The translations under genes were made by a program, and so were the position numbers. From JAAYUK01 sp964392915 (GTDB lineage Bacteria; Nitrospirota; Thermodesulfovibrionia; Thermodesulfovibrionales; Dissulfurispiraceae): 64,000 nucleotides of DNA. Of this stretch, positions 1-9,856 are shown piece by piece (the first letter of the stretch is position 1; each line of letters opens with the position of its first letter). The stretch spans positions 1 through 64,000 of the forward strand of contig CAYMRS010000003.1 of the NCBI GenBank assembly GCA_964392915.1. Direction: 5' to 3'. A model generated the notes under the pieces. It was not told where the DNA came from and did not search any database. It saw only the letters and a program-made list of their open reading frames with translations.

Positions 1-1151
1 GCGGTCATCGAAATTTTCTGCGTCAGCAAATAGGTCACCGGCAGCGACAGAAGGAAGCGCTTTGTATTGGATTCAACCCCGATCCTGCGTTCAATCTTCT
101 CGAGCGTCAGGTCGCACCCCGCGGTCATGAGCGGCGTCAGTTCGTACTTCAGCCCGGCGCGGGCTCCATGCGTCTGCGTGTCGATCTTGTTGAGTTCGGT
201 CAGATAGTTTTTGTTCAGATAGACGCCGCCCGTCAGCACTGTCCGGGGGAATAGTTTCTGGACATTCAGCGCGTATGCGTTCACGCGCCGCGGAGTGGAA
301 TCGGGATTATCCTGATACTTCTGCTGCGCGGTCAGCGAAACCACCAGCGTGTCGAACGCATGCGTCACCCCGCCGGACAGAAATATATTGCTGTGCGAAG
401 CGCGTTTGTCATAATCGACCCAGGTGTTGCCAAGCGCGAGAGCGATGAATGAATCCTTCGCGTAAATATATTTGGGGCCGAAGGATATCTCATGGCGCCA
501 GAAGTTGAAGGTGGTTGCCTCTTCGCGGGTTATCGTATAGCCGCCGGTCAGAAGCAGATTGGTCATGGCCTCGTACTGCGCCTGCAGATAGCCGACATGG
601 TCGCGCTTGTCGATTGAGGCAGGGTCTTTATACCAGATGTCGATAAATTTGTAGCCGGCCGTGAGGGTCAGAAGCGGTGAAGGCCGGAGCACCAGATAGG
701 GATGCACCGTCAAGGTATTGCTGTCGGTCTGATTGATGAACGAGCTTTCCTGCGTATAGTCCCGCGTTGTATCGCGGGAGACGCGCGCATAGACATCGCT
801 GACTTCGAGATAGAGTGTATCTTTGAGCACCTGCAGCCGGGTAATTGCGTTCAGCGAGAACGGGTTGTCATTCTGCTTTGTATTGTGCGCGTAAATCCGG
901 TGCGTATAGGATGCTGCGATATCGGCAGAGAGCGCCGGGTCGGTCAGGGTGAAGCGGAGCCCCGGGGTGAGGCCGGTGATAAAGTCTTCACGGCGGTTGG
1001 TGCCGGAGAGAAAGATGTTGTCATTATATTCCTGGGAGATTGAGAATGAGGGCTGCAATTTATAGTCGGCAGCCCACGAGGCTCCGGGGCGATCCATGCA
1101 CCACAGCATCGAAATCATGAGCGCCAATAATGTAAGTGCCTTAAAATTCAT
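1..1151 (-). CDS. XrtA/PEP-CTERM-associated outer membrane beta-barrel protein (partial)
   Basis: The reading frame opens at an ATG at 1151 and stays open to the left window edge, so the C-terminus is missing. Residues 1-25 form a signal peptide (MNFKALTLLALMISMLW, then cleavage after ASWAA). The mature start (QPSFSISQEYNDNIFL followed by a TPGL motif) resembles the uncharacterised barrel family that accompanies XrtA exosortase loci (TIGR03016). The visible remainder alternates polar and hydrophobic residues like outer-membrane strands. It follows the AAA ATPase gene on the same strand after a 255-bp spacer in which I see no gene. By context it may be the outer-membrane part of the polysaccharide export route; that role is inference. 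Confidence 0.8.
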   Translation of the reverse strand, partial: MNFKALTLLALMISMLWCMDRPGASWAADYKLQPSFSISQEYNDNIFLSGTNRREDFITGLTPGLRFTLTDPALSADIAASYTHRIYAHNTKQNDNPFSLNAITRLQVLKDTLYLEVSDVYARVSRDTTRDYTQESSFINQTDSNTLTVHPYLVLRPSPLLTLTAGYKFIDIWYKDPASIDKRDHVGYLQAQYEAMTNLLLTGGYTITREEATTFNFWRHEISFGPKYIYAKDSFIALALGNTWVDYDKRASHSNIFLSGGVTHAFDTLVVSLTAQQKYQDNPDSTPRRVNAYALNVQKLFPRTVLTGGVYLNKNYLTELNKIDTQTHGARAGLKYELTPLMTAGCDLTLEKIERRIGVESNTKRFLLSLPVTYLLTQKISMT

Positions 1152-1406
1152 ACTATTGAATAATATCCTCTCAGCTTCCGTTTTTCAACACTTTTTTTTA
1201 CTGCTCCGCCCTCTCGGTTACAAAAGCAACCGGGAAGGCGAAAAAACTTCTGACCTGAGACCCCGGCCGTCACGCATACAGAGCCGGCAACAGCCGATTG
1301 ACACCGGACCGCGGGCCACGGAATCAGCCTCAAGGCATCAAACTTCAGGCCACAGCCGGCGCGCATCATTTTCCGGTGTCCGCGGTCTGATGCCTGATCT
1401 CATGTA

Positions 1407-2606
1407 TTACCCGAACAGCCGTTTCATGAACGATTCCTTTTCCTCGGGCGCAGAAACGGGGCGTTTCTGTTCAACCACAACCCGGGGCTGCTTTCGTTCT
1501 TCTTTCATCGCAGCTATCACCCGGTGCAACTCAGTGAGCGCAAGCTCTATCTGGCTGGATTGTCGGCTCACCTGCCGCTCAATCTTCTCGAGACGCTGCT
1601 CTATCAATGGCGACAATGCCGGTTTCGGCATCTTCTGCTTCGCCTTCTCGAGTCGGTTAAATCGCAGGTTGATGTAGTTGATCAGCGTCTGCATCGACTC
1701 GCCGCCGACTCCGGAGTTTCCGGAAGCGGGAGGTTCCCCTCCATTGCCGGATGACGGCGCTTCCAGCTGCGGGAGTTCTGAATCTCCTCCCCAACACCGG
1801 TTCTCTATATCCATATCCTGGGCAACGTCTTTCACCACGTCGGCGGTTATGGTGGTTGTCTGCTCGACAAACGCCGCCAGCAGCAGAAAGTCGCAGATCG
1901 TATTGATGAGGCGCGGGATGCCCCTGCTGTGTTCATAGATAAGCTGGATCGCTTCACCGGTGAACTGAGCGCAGGTGCGGTTGCCGGCTCGTTCGAGGCG
2001 GTGATAGATATACTCTTCAACCTCTTCGCGGGTGAGCGGATAAAGGTTGCTCGCGATGCTGATGCGCTGCTGAAGCTGCCGGAGTTCCGGCCGGGCAAGA
2101 ACGCGCCGCAGCTCGGGCTGGCCTACCAGGATAATCTGCAGAAGCTTCGCCTTGCCGGTCTCAAGATTGGAGAGCATGCGCAGGTCCTCGAGCAGTTCGA
2201 CATTCAGATTCTGCGCCTCGTCGATAATCACGATGGCATGGCCGCCGGCCGCGAACCGCTGGATCAGAAACTCGTTTAGATCCCGCAGCAGCTGTACCTT
2301 GTCCTTTCCCTGCGACGCGATGCCGAACTCATCGTTGATCATGGCGAGCAGCTGCTCAAACGTGACCCGGGTATTGAAAATGCGGGCAATCGAGACTGAG
2401 CGGTTCAGCGACTTGATCATCGTCTGGATGAGCGTCGTCTTGCCCGAGCCGACCTCGCCGGTCAGCAGAACAAAACCGACGCGCTCCCTGATGCCGTAAT
2501 CCAGGTACGTAATGGCGCGTTTATGCGTCTTGCTCGGATACAGATAGTCAGGGTCGGGAACCAGCTCAAACGGTTTGCTGTGAAGGCCGAAGAACTCGAT
2601 ATACAC
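1407..2606 (-). CDS. XrtA-associated AAA ATPase (ExeA/GspA-like)
   Basis: A 399-aa cytoplasmic ATPase. It starts MYIEFFGLHSKPFELVPDP, typical of the ExeA-like ATPase of XrtA clusters (TIGR03015). Walker A is GEVGSGKTTL near residue 50 and Walker B is VIIDEAQNL near residue 127; an arginine-rich sensor region follows (QLQQRISIASNL). The family core is about 270 residues; the rest is an extension with a proline/serine/glycine linker and a likely coiled coil (residues ~310-370) ending in a basic tail. It lies 2 bp after the tyrosine autokinase gene, so they are co-transcribed. ExeA-type ATPases help assemble envelope export machines; its exact partner here is unknown. Confidence 0.9.
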   Translation of the reverse strand: MYIEFFGLHSKPFELVPDPDYLYPSKTHKRAITYLDYGIRERVGFVLLTGEVGSGKTTLIQTMIKSLNRSVSIARIFNTRVTFEQLLAMINDEFGIASQGKDKVQLLRDLNEFLIQRFAAGGHAIVIIDEAQNLNVELLEDLRMLSNLETGKAKLLQIILVGQPELRRVLARPELRQLQQRISIASNLYPLTREEVEEYIYHRLERAGNRTCAQFTGEAIQLIYEHSRGIPRLINTICDFLLLAAFVEQTTTITADVVKDVAQDMDIENRCWGGDSELPQLEAPSSGNGGEPPASGNSGVGGESMQTLINYINLRFNRLEKAKQKMPKPALSPLIEQRLEKIERQVSRQSSQIELALTELHRVIAAMKEERKQPRVVVEQKRPVSAPEEKESFMKRLFG

Positions 2607-2608
2607 GC

Positions 2609-3439
2609 CTATGCTTCCCTCACCGCGTCGCTCTGGGTGTAGTAATAGTACCCATGCTGCGGACCGAGATTTTCAGGCGAAACGTTGCTGAAGACAAACC
2701 CGAGAATACGGCTGTCATGCAGAAGCTCCAGAGAGTCCTGCACGCTGCGCTCCGGCACCAAGCCTTCGGCAACGACAAAGATGATGCCGTCGACCAGCGC
2801 AGCGAGACTGCGCGTCTCCGCCACCGGCAGAACCGGCGGGGCGTCGATTATCACATAGCGATCGCTGTAGCGGTTCTTGATCTCATTGAACAACGTCTTC
2901 ATCTTCTGGGAGGCGAGCAGTTCCGTCGGGTTCGGCACCGCGCGACCGGACGGCAGCAGTGTGAGCTTGCCGATAGTCGTCTTGATGAGCGCCCTGCCCA
3001 TATCCATCCCGTCGACCAGACAGTCGGTCAGGCCGGGGCGTTCACCGATATTCAGGTACTGCTGCAGTGAAGGATGCCGGAGATCCGCATCGATAAAGAG
3101 GACGGTATTGTCGAACTCCTGGGCAAGCGCGATGGCCAGATTAATCGCGGTCACGCTCTTGCCCTCCCCGCCGCCTGAACTGGTCACCATCAAGGTGTTG
3201 CCGTTGTCATTGCGGCCGAGCTCCCTGACGACCATGGTTTTCAGCTTGCGGAACTCCTCGGCGAGAACGGTCCGGTCGGAGCCGTTCGTGATGATATACG
3301 GACTGGCAATCTCAATCACCTGCGCTCCGGACGCATCATACTCCGGCAGCCGCGCTCTGAAAGGTTCGGCGATACCGCCCGCGGGATCACCTTTCCGCAT
3401 CTGCATCGCCTTTTGAAGTGCATCTTCTATTCTGCTCAT
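2609..3439 (-). CDS. XrtA-associated tyrosine autokinase (BY-kinase)
   Basis: A 276-aa bacterial tyrosine kinase of the CpsD/Wzc C-terminal type (TIGR03018-like). Walker A is SSGGGEGKSVTAINLA near residues 86-101, Walker A' is LFIDADLRHPS, and Walker B is YVIIDAPPVLP. The C-terminus carries the tyrosine cluster expected of the autophosphorylation tail (HGYYYYTQSD). Such kinases pair with a separate Wzz-like membrane protein, which here is the gene immediately upstream (21 bp away). Together they should set chain length and rate of exopolysaccharide export at the inner membrane. Confidence 0.92.
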   Translation of the reverse strand: MSRIEDALQKAMQMRKGDPAGGIAEPFRARLPEYDASGAQVIEIASPYIITNGSDRTVLAEEFRKLKTMVVRELGRNDNGNTLMVTSSGGGEGKSVTAINLAIALAQEFDNTVLFIDADLRHPSLQQYLNIGERPGLTDCLVDGMDMGRALIKTTIGKLTLLPSGRAVPNPTELLASQKMKTLFNEIKNRYSDRYVIIDAPPVLPVAETRSLAALVDGIIFVVAEGLVPERSVQDSLELLHDSRILGFVFSNVSPENLGPQHGYYYYTQSDAVREA

Positions 3440-3460
3440 ATCGTTTTGTTCCGAACCTTT

Positions 3461-4855
3461 CTAAAGTACTTTCTTCACCATGCTTTTGATGTCGGTGAAT
3501 CCGAACCGCATCTGGTCGAGCACAAGATCGATCGGGGAATACCCGGTCGCTTCGAGTATCAGCAGGGTGCTGACTAAAACGCAGAAGACCGCTGATATCT
3601 GGTAGACACGCAGGTCTTTTTTCCGCTGCTCCTGGAGGTCGGCGGCAAGGATAATCCGGGGCACCACGGCGAGGATCGGAAGACCGAATGACTTCAGCGT
3701 ATCGACCGAGCGGACCGATGTGTTCATCTGATCGCGCAGGATGAGTAATCCCAGCCCTCCCGCAATACCGGCCGCCACGCCGAGCAGGATGATGATAACG
3801 CGGTTCGGGCTCGCCGGCTTCATGGGGGGGATTGCCGGGTCAATAATCCGGAACGTCGCTGACTTGTCCTGTATCTGCATCTGCTTGGAAAGCTCGGACT
3901 TGCTCAGGCGCGCCGAAAGCTCATCGAGCGTGTTTTTGATTGCTTCGCGCTCGCGGTCAAGCGCGATAAGGGTTGACCTGTCCTCGGAAGAGAGTCCCCG
4001 CAGCGAATACCTGCGGCCATCCCGGCTGGCTGTGGTTTCCTCAAGGGAGCCGCCGGCTGATACGCCTCCTTCGCTCACGATATAACGCTCTGAATCCGGA
4101 CGGGTCTTCATTTCGGCAATCTCGGCCTTCAACCGGACCACATCGGGATGACTGTCGGTAAATCTGATCTGAAGATCGGCAAGCCTCGATTCAAGGATTT
4201 TGGCTTTGTCCCGGGCAACGCCCGCGCGCCGCTCTGTCTGACCGGCGGAGCGCACCCCCTTTGCCTGGGTGAAGGCGGCAAGCTCGGACTCAGCCTTCTC
4301 GAGCTTCTCCTTGTAATGCTGAATCTGCTCTTCCATGAACCGGCCCGCGCCAAATGACTCTTCACGCTTGGACGCAATGTTCTCTTCGACATAACGCCGG
4401 ATAAGCACGTTCACAAAGTCGCTCGCGAGCTTCGGGTTTGAACTTTTGTGCGAGACGGTAAAGAGATCGGTCTCTCTCCTGTCCTCCTTCGTCCTGATGG
4501 TTGTCTCTTTCTGGAACTCAAGGACGAGTTCTTCCGTCTTCCGCGTATCCTCCTTGTTCGGATTGAGGTCGAGATCTTCGACAACCTTCATGAGCAGCGT
4601 GCGGCTGAGCATTGAATACTGCAGCACGCGCAGGCGGTCTTCAATCGACGGTGTAATCGCCATGCCCTTGATGAGTTCGTTGATGATATTGCGCTCGATA
4701 AAGACGGTGGACTTTGCTTCATACTTTCTCGGAAAAACAAAGCTCACCACGAGGAAGAGCGACATAATCCCGATGGCGGTCGCCGCGAACAAGCGCTTGT
4801 TGTGCGCCAGCAGCAGCAGATACCGCCTGAAATTCAGTTGTTCATTCGGCTCCAT
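3461..4855 (-). CDS. XrtA-associated polysaccharide chain-length determinant (Wzz/PCP family)
   Basis: A 464-aa inner-membrane protein with the PCP layout: cytoplasmic N-terminus (MEPNEQLNFRRYLLLLAHNK), a first membrane segment near residues 20-40, a long periplasmic coiled-coil region (~45-340), and a second segment (VIIILLGVAAGIAGGLGLLI) near residues 352-371. A further hydrophobic stretch near 410-430 precedes a short tail. It matches the XrtA-type chain-length family (TIGR03007) in length and start. The separate tyrosine kinase gene follows directly, replacing the kinase domain that Wzc carries in cis. Confidence 0.9.
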   Translation of the reverse strand: MEPNEQLNFRRYLLLLAHNKRLFAATAIGIMSLFLVVSFVFPRKYEAKSTVFIERNIINELIKGMAITPSIEDRLRVLQYSMLSRTLLMKVVEDLDLNPNKEDTRKTEELVLEFQKETTIRTKEDRRETDLFTVSHKSSNPKLASDFVNVLIRRYVEENIASKREESFGAGRFMEEQIQHYKEKLEKAESELAAFTQAKGVRSAGQTERRAGVARDKAKILESRLADLQIRFTDSHPDVVRLKAEIAEMKTRPDSERYIVSEGGVSAGGSLEETTASRDGRRYSLRGLSSEDRSTLIALDREREAIKNTLDELSARLSKSELSKQMQIQDKSATFRIIDPAIPPMKPASPNRVIIILLGVAAGIAGGLGLLILRDQMNTSVRSVDTLKSFGLPILAVVPRIILAADLQEQRKKDLRVYQISAVFCVLVSTLLILEATGYSPIDLVLDQMRFGFTDIKSMVKKVL

Positions 4856-4867
4856 GCAGCGTGCCCC

Positions 4868-5674
4868 CTAAAAAAGCCCTTCCTGGACAACAATATAGTC
4901 GCCCGGCTGCAGCTTCAGATTCTGGCTCAGATCGCCACTTTTCATAAGATCCTTGAGTCTGACGTTGAGGGTAATATCCTTGCCTCCCTCATTTCTCATG
5001 ATGACCGTACTGTTCTCGCGCGCGAATTTGCTGAATCCGCCCGCCTCGAGAATCGCTTCCATGACCGTCATGTGTTCACGCCAGACGATTGGTTTGGAGC
5101 TGTTGACCGCGCCGACCACATAGACGTTTCTGTCATGCAGCGGCGGGATGAAAAGAGCATCGTTCACTTCAATGTCAATATTTTCCGCAACATTGCCCTG
5201 AATGAACAGCCCGTAGAAGTCCTGCTTAATCTTCTGTCCGTTCCGTAGGACATAGGCGCGTCTGAGGTCGGCGACGCGAACATCCTCGATCAGGCTCAGC
5301 AGCTGAAGAAGGGTAGTGCGGCGGTCAAGGTTATAGACCCCCGGCTTTATCCCGTTGCCGAAGATGTAGACTCGATTGTTGGTTATTCCCTCAACAGCGA
5401 CCGTGACGCTCGGATTCTTCACCAGCGTCGCCATCCTGACATTCAGCGACTCTCCGAGCGCTGCCGGCGACATGCCCGCCGCCGCTACGTCGCCGACCGC
5501 CGGTATGGTTATTTTGCCGTCGGGTCGCACCTTCGTGATGGTGGAGAGTTCCTGATTCCCCCACACGCCGATTTTCAACGTGTCTCCTTCGCCGATGACA
5601 TAGTCTCCGCTGATTGCCATTCCCGGCAGCAGCAACAACAGTGCGGCCAGCATCAAACTTACTCTTGTGCCCAT
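4868..5674 (-). CDS. XrtA-associated polysaccharide export protein (Wza/EpsA family)
   Basis: A 268-aa periplasmic or outer-membrane polysaccharide export protein. I place the start at 5674 because AAAGGAGG sits just upstream of that ATG and the protein then begins with a signal peptide (MGTRVSLMLAALLLLLPGM); the longer frame to 5812 would overlap the sugar transferase. The N-terminal DYVIGEGDTLKIGVWGN is the poly_export motif, followed by two SLBB-like segments (VYIFGNGIKPGVYNLD and VYVVGAVNSSKPIVW). No lipobox cysteine is present. It is followed 12 bp later by the chain-length gene. Confidence 0.9.
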   Translation of the reverse strand: MGTRVSLMLAALLLLLPGMAISGDYVIGEGDTLKIGVWGNQELSTITKVRPDGKITIPAVGDVAAAGMSPAALGESLNVRMATLVKNPSVTVAVEGITNNRVYIFGNGIKPGVYNLDRRTTLLQLLSLIEDVRVADLRRAYVLRNGQKIKQDFYGLFIQGNVAENIDIEVNDALFIPPLHDRNVYVVGAVNSSKPIVWREHMTVMEAILEAGGFSKFARENSTVIMRNEGGKDITLNVRLKDLMKSGDLSQNLKLQPGDYIVVQEGLF

Positions 5675-5750
5675 CCGTATCCTCCTTTTATGGTGTACCC
5701 CTGACAACTGACTTCCGACCGCAGAACACCGGAAACATCTTCCCTGTCTG

Positions 5751-7103
5751 CTACCTGCTTCCACGTCCGAATAATACCACCCGGACCGTTTGCAGCACAA
5801 TGATAAGGTCAAACAGCACGCTGATATGCTTAATGTAATACAGATCGTAACTCAGCTTCTCGTAGGTATCTTCGACCGATGCTCCGTACGCATAAGAGAC
5901 CTGCGCCCACCCGGTAATTCCCGGCTTGACCGCGTGGCGCTTGGTGTAATAGGGAATCGCGGTGGCGAGTTCGCTGACGAACTCCGGCCGCTCAGGCCGT
6001 GGTCCGACAAAACTCATCTCGCCCCGCAACACGTTCCAGAGCTGCGGGAGCTCATCCAGCCGCGATTTTCTGAGAAATTTCCCGATGCGGGTGCACCGGG
6101 GATCGTTTGTCTTCGCCCAGACCGCGCCCGAGTGCTTCTCGGCATCAGTCCGCATGGTGCGGAATTTCAGCACAAAAAACGGAGCTCCGCCCTCTCCGAC
6201 ACGGCTCTGCCGGAACAGGACGGGGCCAGGCGAATCGAGTTTCACCAGCAGTGCTATAACCGGGAGCAGAGGCAGGGCAACAAGAAACAATCCAAGCGCG
6301 CACCCTATGTCTACAATACGCTTGAAAAACTTCCTGGTCTCGTTTACGCGGAAGCCGCTCGAAAATATCAGGGAGCTCGGCGTGAGGTGATCTATCATCA
6401 GCTTGCCGTTCATCGCCTCGAAAAATGTCGGGGCGTCCATGACATCAATGCCGCCCAGCTTGCATTCCAGCAGTTCTTTTACCGGAATCTTGCCGCGGCG
6501 GTCGCTGACCGCTACTACAATTTTATTGGCGTTCTTTTTTTCCGCGATACTGCATACCAACGCACTGTTGCCGACAATGTCGCTGTCGGAAACCACCCGA
6601 TTACCCGATCCGCACTCTACATAGCCGACAAGGTTGTATTTATGATTGCGGCTGATGATGAGATGCCCGATTTCCTTTGCGAGCTTGCCGGTGCCAACTA
6701 CGAGTATCCTCTGCGAAAACTCCGGCGCGTAATTGAAGCGGGCAACCAGAGAATGCCAGACAATCTGGCAGATGCCGAAGAGGAACAGCGATTTGAAAAG
6801 GTCATGACTCCCGAACACGAACTGCGGCATGAGAAAGCTTATTACCGCGAATGCGGCAAATGAAACGAATAGCGACTTTACGACGCGCCGGAAGAGGCTC
6901 TTTGCCTCGTAGTTTGTCTCCGGCACGTAGAGCTCAAAGAGGTACGCGCTGAACACGAGAATTACAACCCACAGCGATATCTGCAGACTATTCTCAGCGT
7001 CGAACATGCTTAAGCCGAGCACGTAGAGGATAGCAAACGCGAACACTACATCTCCCATCAGGAGAATAAATGACGCTCTGGGCATCTCTCTGCTCAAAGG
7101 CAT
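5751..7103 (-). CDS. XrtA-associated polyprenyl-phosphate sugar-1-phosphate transferase
   Basis: A 450-aa initiating glycosyltransferase. Four membrane helices lie in the first ~120 residues, then a CoA-binding-like Rossmann domain (RILVVGTGKLAKEIGHLI, ~132-150), a fifth helix (~268-290), and the catalytic PgpT domain with SPGPVLFRQSRVGEGG, LKFRTM and SRLDELPQLWNVLRGEMS, VGPRPERPE. It transfers a sugar phosphate to undecaprenyl phosphate to start each exopolysaccharide repeat unit. The family is the XrtA-linked type (TIGR03013). It begins 5 bp after the PrsT stop, so it is in the same operon. Confidence 0.92.
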   Translation of the reverse strand: MPLSREMPRASFILLMGDVVFAFAILYVLGLSMFDAENSLQISLWVVILVFSAYLFELYVPETNYEAKSLFRRVVKSLFVSFAAFAVISFLMPQFVFGSHDLFKSLFLFGICQIVWHSLVARFNYAPEFSQRILVVGTGKLAKEIGHLIISRNHKYNLVGYVECGSGNRVVSDSDIVGNSALVCSIAEKKNANKIVVAVSDRRGKIPVKELLECKLGGIDVMDAPTFFEAMNGKLMIDHLTPSSLIFSSGFRVNETRKFFKRIVDIGCALGLFLVALPLLPVIALLVKLDSPGPVLFRQSRVGEGGAPFFVLKFRTMRTDAEKHSGAVWAKTNDPRCTRIGKFLRKSRLDELPQLWNVLRGEMSFVGPRPERPEFVSELATAIPYYTKRHAVKPGITGWAQVSYAYGASVEDTYEKLSYDLYYIKHISVLFDLIIVLQTVRVVLFGRGSR

Positions 7104-7108
7104 ACCGT

Positions 7109-9856
7109 TCAGCTCCTCTGCAATCTTTCAAGCAAAGTTTTCGCGTCCTTCGCTTCCGGGAAGTCGCCGGACTTGACTGCGGCTTCCAGCGCACTGACCG
7201 CCTTGCCCTTCTGCCCCGTAGCAGCGTAGAGCATTCCCGCGTGGTACAGCACCGAAGGATTCTTTGGCAGCAGTTCCATCGCCTTTTCAATGAGAGGCTT
7301 TGCGTCTTCATACCGCCCCTGTTTGAGATAGACATATCCGAGCGTATCCATCAGGGACGGGTCGTTGGGAACGATACGCGTCGCCTGCGTGGCAAGGCGG
7401 AGCGCTTCATCCTTGCTGCCTCCGCCGGACGAGGCCAGCAGAAACGCCAGGTTGTTCAGCGCCGGAACGCTGTTCGGGTCTTTCTGAAGGACGGCGCGGT
7501 AAATCTTTTCCGCCTCTTTGCGGTTGCCCGTGAGATCGTACACCGACGCCTGTCCGAACTGGGCAGCGGTATTCTTCGAATTTATTTTTACGGCTTCGGC
7601 ATAGGCGCTGAGCGCTGCCGGATAATCGCGCTTTCTAGCGTACAGCGAAGCGAGAACCATGCGGGCGCCGTCGTTTTTCGGTTCCGCGGAAACCCCTTTT
7701 TTCGCCGTCTCGATTGCGGCGGCAAGGTCGTTCTGGCTGTCGTACACCCCGGCGAGCAGCACGTAACCCGCCGCCTGCGAAGGCTGCCGGGTTATGACAC
7801 GCCGCGCGTAATCCGTTGCGAGCGGATAATCCTTTTTCATAACCGCGACCCGCACCATCTCAGCCTGCAGATCCATCCGGTCCGGTTTCGCCTTCAATGC
7901 GGCTTCCAGCTTGCCGAGCGCGGCAGCGTGATCACCCGCCACAACGTGCGTATTGACGATCAGCGGCAGGGCGCGGTTTGCGTCGACTGCTGCGGCCGCC
8001 TCGAACGCCTTGATCGCCTCCTTGAATTTCTTGTCATTGACATAAATCCGTCCCTTCAACTCCTGCAGCGCAAATTCCTTGGGATGCGCCTTTATCGCGT
8101 CATCCAGCGCGGCAATCGCCCGATCGGACTGCTGTTTGCGCATGTGGTATTCCGCCAGAGCGGCGGCGCCGGCCGGCATGCCGGTCTCCTTCGCCTTGGT
8201 GTAATAGGAGAGCGCCTCAGCATCGTTTTTCTGACGCTCCGCGAGCATGCCGAGAGTGAGCAAGGCGCTGAGGTTCTTCGGATCTGCCGCAAGGAGCGCC
8301 TTGTATTCGGCAGACGCCTTCTCCGGTTGCCCCTGCTGCAGGTAGTAAGCTGCGAGATTCACATAGGGAGCAGGGAACTTTGGATTGAGTTCCTTCGCCT
8401 TCTGAAGGTGCTTCAGTCCTTCATCCGTCTTTTTTCCGGCAAACGCGGCTGCCGCCATGCCATTGTAGAGAAGCGCGTCGTCAGCAGTGCCCTTCAGCCC
8501 GTCCTTCATCAACTGCATCGCCTTGTCATGCTTATTCTGGCGCATATAGTGAGTGAAGAGCATCATGCGGGAATTGAGCTGTTCCGGCGAGATATTCAGG
8601 ACGGTCTTCAGCTCATTCTCAGCATCCTGAACCTTGCCGAGGTTCAGGCTGAGCATGCCCTTTTTCATATGGGCATCAACATACTTCGGCTCAATCTCGA
8701 TGGCGCGGTTGAACGCCTTCGACGCCTCATCCATCTGTCCCTTGGCAATATACGCGCTCGCAAGCACGTTATAGGCGACCGCATTCTTCGCGTCCTTTTC
8801 GATAGCTTTTTTTACTTCGGCTATAGCGTCGTCGGCACGCCGCTGCTGGAGCAGCACGAGAGCGGAGAAAATTCTCGCCTGCACGAAATCCGGACTCAGG
8901 TCGAGCGCCTTTTGAAACTGGCTGAGCGCCTGCTCAGGCTCGTTCTTGTAAAAATGAGCCTGGCCAAGGTAAAAGTAACCGAGCGGTGACGGCATGGCGC
9001 CGACACCTTGCTGGAGCGGCGCAATCGATTCAGCATACTTTTTCTGGTGAAACAGCGCCAGTCCCTGAATAAGATTGCCGAGCGCTGACTTCGGCGCCTT
9101 TTCGAGCAGTTGCCTGCTGAGTTCCAGTGCCTGATCCGTCTGCCCGCGGCTTAGATGAATCATCGCCTTCCGGTAAGATGCTTCCTGGTCTGTCGGGTTT
9201 TTCGCGAGGATCTGATCATAGGTTTTCAGTGCCTCATCAGGCTTGTTCTCGGCCAAATGCAGTTGGCCGAGCAGATACAGCGCTTTTGTCTTGCCGGGGG
9301 ATTTTTCGAGAAGTGCGGAAATCTGGGCTTTCGACTCCGCCATGCGTCCGGCCTGCGCGAAAACCTGTGCCAGAGAAAGTCCGGCCTCCGATTTCTGATC
9401 GCCCATGGCTATGGCTTTCCTGAGCAGCGATATGGATTCATCATAATTATTTTTTGCGGCATGAGCAAGTCCGGCGGTCTCCAGCGCGTCCGCGGATTCA
9501 TTGATATACGGAGTCGCTTCCCGGAGTGCCTCGTCAGGCTTGCCAAGCAGCAGCAGGACACGGGCCAGTTCAATATGCGCGTCCTTCAGAGCGGGGTTCT
9601 GCAGGAGAACTTTCTGCAGTTCCTTGTCCGCGGCTTCAACCTTCCCGTTGCGGACATAGGCGCGCGCCAGTTGAAACCGGGCATCAACAAAATTACCGTC
9701 TTTTTCGAGCGCGTTTTTGAGCGCGACAATCGCGCCGCCGGGGTTGTTATCATTCAGCAGCCGGACCCCTTCGGCGTAAAGCTCTTCCTTTGTCTTGCCG
9801 GTGCATCCCGCAAGCAGCAATCCGATGATACAGACAACGACCATCCTCTTAATCAA
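7109..9856 (-). CDS. prsT: XrtA/PEP-CTERM TPR-repeat lipoprotein (PrsT-like)
   Basis: A ~915-aa lipoprotein made almost wholly of tetratricopeptide repeats (TIGR02917-like; the family is about 900 aa). I choose a TTG start at 9856 because GGGGAGG lies 6 nt upstream; it gives a compact signal (IKRMVVVCIIGLLLAGC) with a lipobox LAGC. A longer frame reaches 9892 but has no ribosome site. About 23-25 TPR units follow, with repeated DPNSVPALNNLAFLLA-like turns. The start overlaps the end of the receiver-like gene. Members of this family occur only with exosortase systems and probably scaffold export or sorting in the periplasm. Confidence 0.88.
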   Translation of the reverse strand: MIKRMVVVCIIGLLLAGCTGKTKEELYAEGVRLLNDNNPGGAIVALKNALEKDGNFVDARFQLARAYVRNGKVEAADKELQKVLLQNPALKDAHIELARVLLLLGKPDEALREATPYINESADALETAGLAHAAKNNYDESISLLRKAIAMGDQKSEAGLSLAQVFAQAGRMAESKAQISALLEKSPGKTKALYLLGQLHLAENKPDEALKTYDQILAKNPTDQEASYRKAMIHLSRGQTDQALELSRQLLEKAPKSALGNLIQGLALFHQKKYAESIAPLQQGVGAMPSPLGYFYLGQAHFYKNEPEQALSQFQKALDLSPDFVQARIFSALVLLQQRRADDAIAEVKKAIEKDAKNAVAYNVLASAYIAKGQMDEASKAFNRAIEIEPKYVDAHMKKGMLSLNLGKVQDAENELKTVLNISPEQLNSRMMLFTHYMRQNKHDKAMQLMKDGLKGTADDALLYNGMAAAAFAGKKTDEGLKHLQKAKELNPKFPAPYVNLAAYYLQQGQPEKASAEYKALLAADPKNLSALLTLGMLAERQKNDAEALSYYTKAKETGMPAGAAALAEYHMRKQQSDRAIAALDDAIKAHPKEFALQELKGRIYVNDKKFKEAIKAFEAAAAVDANRALPLIVNTHVVAGDHAAALGKLEAALKAKPDRMDLQAEMVRVAVMKKDYPLATDYARRVITRQPSQAAGYVLLAGVYDSQNDLAAAIETAKKGVSAEPKNDGARMVLASLYARKRDYPAALSAYAEAVKINSKNTAAQFGQASVYDLTGNRKEAEKIYRAVLQKDPNSVPALNNLAFLLASSGGGSKDEALRLATQATRIVPNDPSLMDTLGYVYLKQGRYEDAKPLIEKAMELLPKNPSVLYHAGMLYAATGQKGKAVSALEAAVKSGDFPEAKDAKTLLERLQRS

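Noticed and set aside
1148..1369. A 73-codon minus-strand frame between the barrel and ATPase genes.
   Set aside because: No ribosome site, no motif, and it overlaps the start of the barrel gene.
5675..5812. An upstream extension of the polysaccharide export protein.
   Set aside because: It overlaps the sugar transferase gene and precedes a strong ribosome site and signal peptide at 5674.
7070..8989. A 639-codon plus-strand frame opposite the TPR lipoprotein gene.
   Set aside because: It is antisense to prsT, Arg/His/Leu-rich without any domain, and is a by-product of codon bias in the real gene.
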